Origin: DATGKR01 sp035294565
GTDB lineage: Bacteria; Actinomycetota; Acidimicrobiia; Acidimicrobiales; Palsa-688
Assembly (NCBI GenBank): GCA_035294565.1
Contig: DATGKR010000181.1
Span: 1 to 8,854, forward strand
Direction: 5' to 3'
DNA: 8,854 bases
Shown: positions 6,779 through 8,854 of the stretch, one piece after another
How positions within the stretch are numbered: position 1 is the stretch's first letter
Layout: each line of letters begins with the position of its first letter
The notes under the pieces: model-generated
What the model was told of the DNA's origin: nothing
Seen by the model: the letters and a program-made list of their open reading frames with translations, nothing else
Database searches by the model: none
Made by a program: the position numbers and the translations under genes

Positions 6779-7180
6779 TCAGGCAGGGGGCCGGGCGGCC
6801 GCGTCCCCCCTGGCTTGGGACATCACCCGCTTCACCCGCTCGAGCAGCTCCAGCGGCTCGAAGGGCTTGGTGACGTAGTCGTCGGCGACGGCCAGGCCGG
6901 CCTGGATGTCGGAAACCTGCGCCTTGGCGGAGAGCAGGACGATCGGGATGCGCCGGGTGGCCTCGTCGGAGCGCAGCCGGCGGGCCACTTCCAGGCCGTC
7001 GATGCCGGGCATCATCACGTCCAGCACCATCACGTCGGGGTGGGCGGCGCGGGCCTGGGCCAGGCCCGCCTCGCCGCCGGTGGCGGTGAGGACGTCGTAG
7101 CCTTCGATCTCGAAGTTGACCTGCAGGAGGTTGACGATGACCGGATCGTCGTCGACCACCAGGACCGTGCCGGTCGTCAT
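6779..7180 (-). CDS. Stand-alone response regulator receiver protein
   Basis: A 133-residue CheY-like receiver domain with no DNA-binding or enzymatic output domain. VLVVDDD (6-12) supplies the acidic Mg-binding residues D11/D12. VLDVMMPGIDG (52-62) has the phosphoacceptor D54. S84 in LLSAK is the switch Ser/Thr and K105 in YVTKPF is the conserved lysine. The loop reads GLAVADDY where most relatives have a glycine before ADDY, so it is one residue short there. The tail after about residue 122 is Ala/Arg-rich and probably disordered. The ATG at 7180 has no Shine-Dalgarno but a TACGAT motif 6 nt upstream, suggesting a leaderless mRNA. The stop lies 11 nt before lysA, so it probably heads the lysine/threonine unit. 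No histidine kinase is in the window, so its partner and output are unknown. Confidence 0.93.
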   Translation of the reverse strand: MTTGTVLVVDDDPVIVNLLQVNFEIEGYDVLTATGGEAGLAQARAAHPDVMVLDVMMPGIDGLEVARRLRSDEATRRIPIVLLSAKAQVSDIQAGLAVADDYVTKPFEPLELLERVKRVMSQARGDAAARPPA

Positions 7181-7186
7181 GCGCCC

Positions 7187-7192
7187 ATCGTA
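7187..7192 (-). promoter_or_regulatory. Candidate leaderless -10 element of the receiver gene and downstream lysA unit
   Basis: TACGAT (minus strand 7192-7187) fits the actinobacterial -10 consensus TANNNT and ends exactly 6 nt before the ATG at 7180, so transcription would start at the A of the ATG. The region before the ATG has no Shine-Dalgarno. The -35 region is weak (CATAGC at 17 nt). This gap of 60 nt to the divergent tRNA is the only space for a promoter upstream of the operon. Confidence 0.45.
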
Positions 7193-7211
7193 GGGGTTCG
7201 CCCGCCGGCGC

Positions 7212-7217
7212 TATGCT
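7212..7217 (+). promoter_or_regulatory. Possible -10 element of the tRNA-Arg gene
   Basis: TATGCT lies 23 nt before the first base of the tRNA on the plus strand, which would give a 5' leader of about 15-20 nt, normal for a tRNA precursor. No good -35 hexamer is found at 16-18 nt upstream. It faces away from the receiver-gene -10, so the 60-nt gap may be a compact divergent promoter region. Confidence 0.3.
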
Positions 7218-7240
7218 CGATGGTCCCCTCTTCCAGTCTG

Positions 7241-7312
7241 GCCCTCGTAGCTCAGGGGATAGAGCACCGGCCTCCGGAGCCGGGTGCGCAGGTTCGAATC
7301 CTGCCGGGGGCA
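7241..7312 (+). tRNA. tRNA-Arg, anticodon CCG
   Basis: The 72 nt fold into a full cloverleaf. The acceptor stem GCCCTCG pairs with CGGGGGC (one G-U pair). The D arm is GCTC/GAGC with loop AGGGGATA. The anticodon stem is CCGGC/GCCGG with loop CTCCGGA, giving anticodon CCG at 7274-7276, which reads CGG (Arg). The variable loop has 4 nt (GTGC). The T arm is GCAGG/CCTGC with loop TTCGAAT, and A7312 is the discriminator. The CCA tail is not encoded: after the A comes CCG. The serine recombinase frame runs antisense into the 3' end of this gene, so the tRNA is the probable integration site of the element to its right, and appears intact. Confidence 0.96.
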
Positions 7313-7313
7313 C

Positions 7314-8801
7314 CGATCCTTTCTGCTTACGAACCTTCGGGTTCGTGGCCTGGCTGGGGGTGGAGATCTTGTAGGTGGGCTGGATGCTGTCCCGAGCGGC
7401 TGCTCGAATCTCGTGGACCAGGATCTGTAGGAGGTGTTTTTGGGCGCGGGTATCGCCGTGGGTGATCGCGTGGGCGACTTGCTGTCGTAGCTGGTCGAGT
7501 TGTTCTGGGCCGGGCTGGTGGTCCGCGTTTTCGAGTTCGCGGCTGAGCGCGGCTCGCTGGTCTCGTAGCTGTGCGGCTTGGTCGGCGAGTTTGCGGATCC
7601 GTTGGCTGCACGCTGATTCGGGTAGCGATCCGTTCTCGAACGCGAGGAGGTAGCGTTCGATGGCCTGTTCGGTCTTGGTCAGCTCTGCGTCGACCGCCGC
7701 GAGCCGGTCGCGAACCTGATGCTGTTGTTGGGCGGCGCGCTCCCGGGCGGCGGTCAGTGCCCGGTCGATAAGGGTGGTGTCGGCGTAGATGTCAAGGATC
7801 TGGGCGAGGACGGCGTCTTCGAGTTGGCCGGCGGGGAGCCGTTCGTTGTCGCAGGTGGCTGTTCCGTAGCGTTGGCGGGTGAAGCAGGTGTAGTAGCGGT
7901 AGGTGTAGCGGCTTCCTTTGGCGTTGCCGCCGACGAACCGGGCTCCGCAGCGGTCACAGACGATCAGCCCGGCGAGCAGGTAGTCCGACCCGTTCGACGC
8001 CCTCAGGGCGTGGCTGTCTCCTCGGGCGATGAGGATCTGTTGTGCCTTGTCGAACACGTCGGGGTCGACGAGCGGTGGGTGGGGGGCCGGGTGGTAGCGG
8101 TCCCTGAAGTACACCTCTCCGAGGTAGGCGCGGTTGCGTAGCACGGTGAGCACCGCCTGGGTGTTCCAGGGTTTGCCTGCCTTGGTGCGGTGCCCTTGTT
8201 CGCTCAGCTTGGTGGCGATGGCCCGGGCGCCGAGATGCTTCCGGCTGTACAGCTCGAAGATCGTCCTCACGACTGGCGCTTCGCCGGGTTCGACTTGGAG
8301 GTGGCCGGTGGCGGGGTCGATGACATACCCGTAGGGGCGGGAACCTCCGCACCATTCTCCGCGGGCGGCTTTTCGTTCCATGCCTGAGATGACCCGGTCG
8401 ATGATCGTGGCTCGTTCGAACTCGGCGAACACGCCGAGCATCTGGACCATCATCCTGCCCGCGGCGGTGGTGGTGTCGAAGGGTTCGGTCGCGGAGCGGA
8501 AGGCCACCCCGGCGGTGTCGAGGGCTTCGAGGAGGGTGGCGAGGCCTCGCACTGAGCGGGCGAAGCGGTCTACCCGGTAGACCAGGAGCAGGTCGTAGCG
8601 CCCGGCGCGGGCCTCGACCAGCGCCCGGTTGAGGTCGGGCCGGTCAAGGGTGGCACCGGAGGCCTGGTCGGTGAAGGTCCGGACCAGCTGCCAGTCCGGT
8701 TGGGATTCGACGTACGCGCGCAGGCGTTGCTCTTGGGCTTCGAGCGAGTACGGCTGGTGCTCCTCGTCTGTGGATATCCGCCTGTAGATCGCGACGCGCA
8801 T
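7314..8801 (-). CDS. Large serine recombinase / integrase, with no stop codon before the tRNA
   Basis: About 496 residues before the frame enters the tRNA. The resolvase catalytic domain covers about 2-145: the nucleophile is S10 in VAIYRRIS, and YRVDRFARS (75-83) holds conserved arginines. The recombinase DNA-binding domain is about 155-265 (GGSRPYGYVIDPATG onward). A zinc ribbon has C282, C285 (VCDRCG), C306 and C317. A coiled-coil-like charged region runs about 345-445, and the conserved part ends near HEIRAAARDS (463-472). This is the large serine recombinase layout used by phages and integrative elements, rather than a small resolvase. The ATG at 8801 is fixed by a strong Shine-Dalgarno; an upstream GTG at 8843 is less likely. 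The end given is where the frame meets the tRNA. The frame is open as far as 5448, inside lysA, so the true C-terminus is not defined here. Confidence 0.85.
7329..7346. other. Perfect hairpin with UUCG-type tetraloop beside the tRNA / attachment junction
   Basis: ACGAACC (7329-7335) and GGTTCGT (7340-7346) form a 7-bp perfect stem around TTCG, giving the very stable C(UUCG)G loop in the plus-strand RNA. It begins 16 nt after the tRNA. It lies in the last recombinase codons (near NPKVRKQ) and within the distance expected for one arm of an attachment site. No U-tract follows on either strand. It could trim or stop the tRNA transcript, be part of the integrase binding site, or be chance. Confidence 0.5.
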
Positions 8802-8808
8802 CAACTGT

Positions 8809-8818
8809 CCTCCTCCTT
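8809..8818 (-). promoter_or_regulatory. Strong Shine-Dalgarno of the serine recombinase
   Basis: AAGGAGGAGG lies on the minus strand with its last GGAGG 7 nt before the ATG at 8801. It decides the start in favour of MRVAIYRR and against the in-frame GTG at 8843. It is far stronger than any ribosome site of the chromosomal genes in this window, which also fits a foreign origin. A TGA in another frame at 8851-8849 may be the end of a preceding gene. Confidence 0.8.
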
Positions 8819-8854
8819 CGGGTTCACGGACCGACCCGGCCACGACGATCAGGC

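Larger units (their letters stand above)
7313..8854. mobile_element. Left end of a putative integrated element at the tRNA-Arg 3' end (right end outside the window)
   Basis: The sequence changes character right after the tRNA. A site-specific serine recombinase gene abuts the tRNA 3' end and points at it, the usual layout of an integrase next to its attachment site. Base composition drops: a hand count gives 34 G+C in 60 at 7381-7440 against 47 in 60 within lysA at 5581-5640. No second copy of the tRNA 3' end is found elsewhere in the window, so the element must extend beyond 8854, and its size and cargo are unknown. The exact crossover cannot be set without the other junction or an empty site. 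A stand-alone recombinase, or a remnant of a lost element, is the alternative. Confidence 0.55.

Noticed and set aside
4149..6878. A 909-codon open frame on the plus strand opposite hom and lysA
   Set aside because: It is antisense to two enzymes with complete catalytic motifs; its sequence is rich in Gly, Arg, His and Asp, and long antisense frames are common in GC-rich DNA.
7289..7354. Direct repeat between the tRNA T-arm (from 7289) and a GGTTCG-containing stretch 49 bp later, as both ends of a tiny insertion
   Set aside because: Only about 12 of 17 positions match and the second copy is part of the UUCG hairpin; too weak to be a duplicated attachment core.
5448..8843. A genuine recombinase-LysA fusion protein
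   Set aside because: The middle part (about 7310 to 6767) is tRNA antisense and the wrong frame of the receiver gene and has no protein-like character; LysA has a complete family-length ORF from its own ATG. Kept only as an open-frame observation.
8802..8843. Upstream GTG start at 8843 for the recombinase (MAGSVREPEGGGQL extension)
   Set aside because: The extension translates the Shine-Dalgarno itself (EGGGQ), while the ATG at 8801 has ideal ribosome-site spacing and starts right at the conserved domain.

Overview
The window is a GC-rich (roughly 70% G+C by eye) chromosomal segment of an actinobacterium. The main evidence is the minus-strand gene order lysA-hom-thrC-rho-rpmE, which matches the core of the actinobacterial cluster argS-lysA-hom-thrC-thrB-rho-rpmE-prfA. 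The Rho also carries the long, charged N-terminal insertion usual in high-GC actinobacteria. A deep branch such as Acidimicrobiia is possible but cannot be shown from the sequence.

Layout, left to right. A plus-strand gene ends at 97 (only its C-terminus is in the window). Directly after its stop lie two blocks of an 8-bp tandem repeat (98-171). A minus-strand gene of unknown function follows (191-1027), convergent with the first. Then, all on the minus strand and so transcribed right to left: rpmE (1123-1332), rho (1344-2930), thrC (3079-4122), hom (4119-5423), lysA (5448-6767) and a stand-alone response-regulator receiver protein (6779-7180). A tRNA-Arg(CCG) gene lies divergently on the plus strand at 7241-7312. 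Immediately beyond its 3' end is a minus-strand serine recombinase (start 8801), which looks like the left end of an element integrated at the tRNA. The element's other end lies outside the window.

The receiver protein, lysA, hom and thrC are tightly packed (gaps of 11 and 24 nt, then a 4-nt overlap) and probably form one transcription unit for aspartate-family amino acids: homoserine and threonine through hom and thrC, lysine through lysA. Homoserine kinase (thrB) is missing from its usual place between thrC and rho, and argS and prfA are missing from the flanks. rho and rpmE are 11 nt apart and probably have their own promoter in the 148-nt gap after thrC. Two genes without a clear Shine-Dalgarno, the receiver gene and hom, have a TANNNT -10 motif 6-7 nt before the ATG, as in actinobacterial leaderless transcripts. 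The receiver-gene motif shares an identical decamer (TACGATGGGC) with the candidate rho promoter.

The most unusual structure is the recombinase reading frame. It has no stop codon of its own: it stays open through the antisense of the tRNA, through the receiver gene in another frame, and joins lysA in frame, making 1117 codons without a stop. I treat recombinase and lysA as separate genes. The open junction is worth checking, both as an annotation trap and as a possible integration-dependent change to the recombinase C-terminus.
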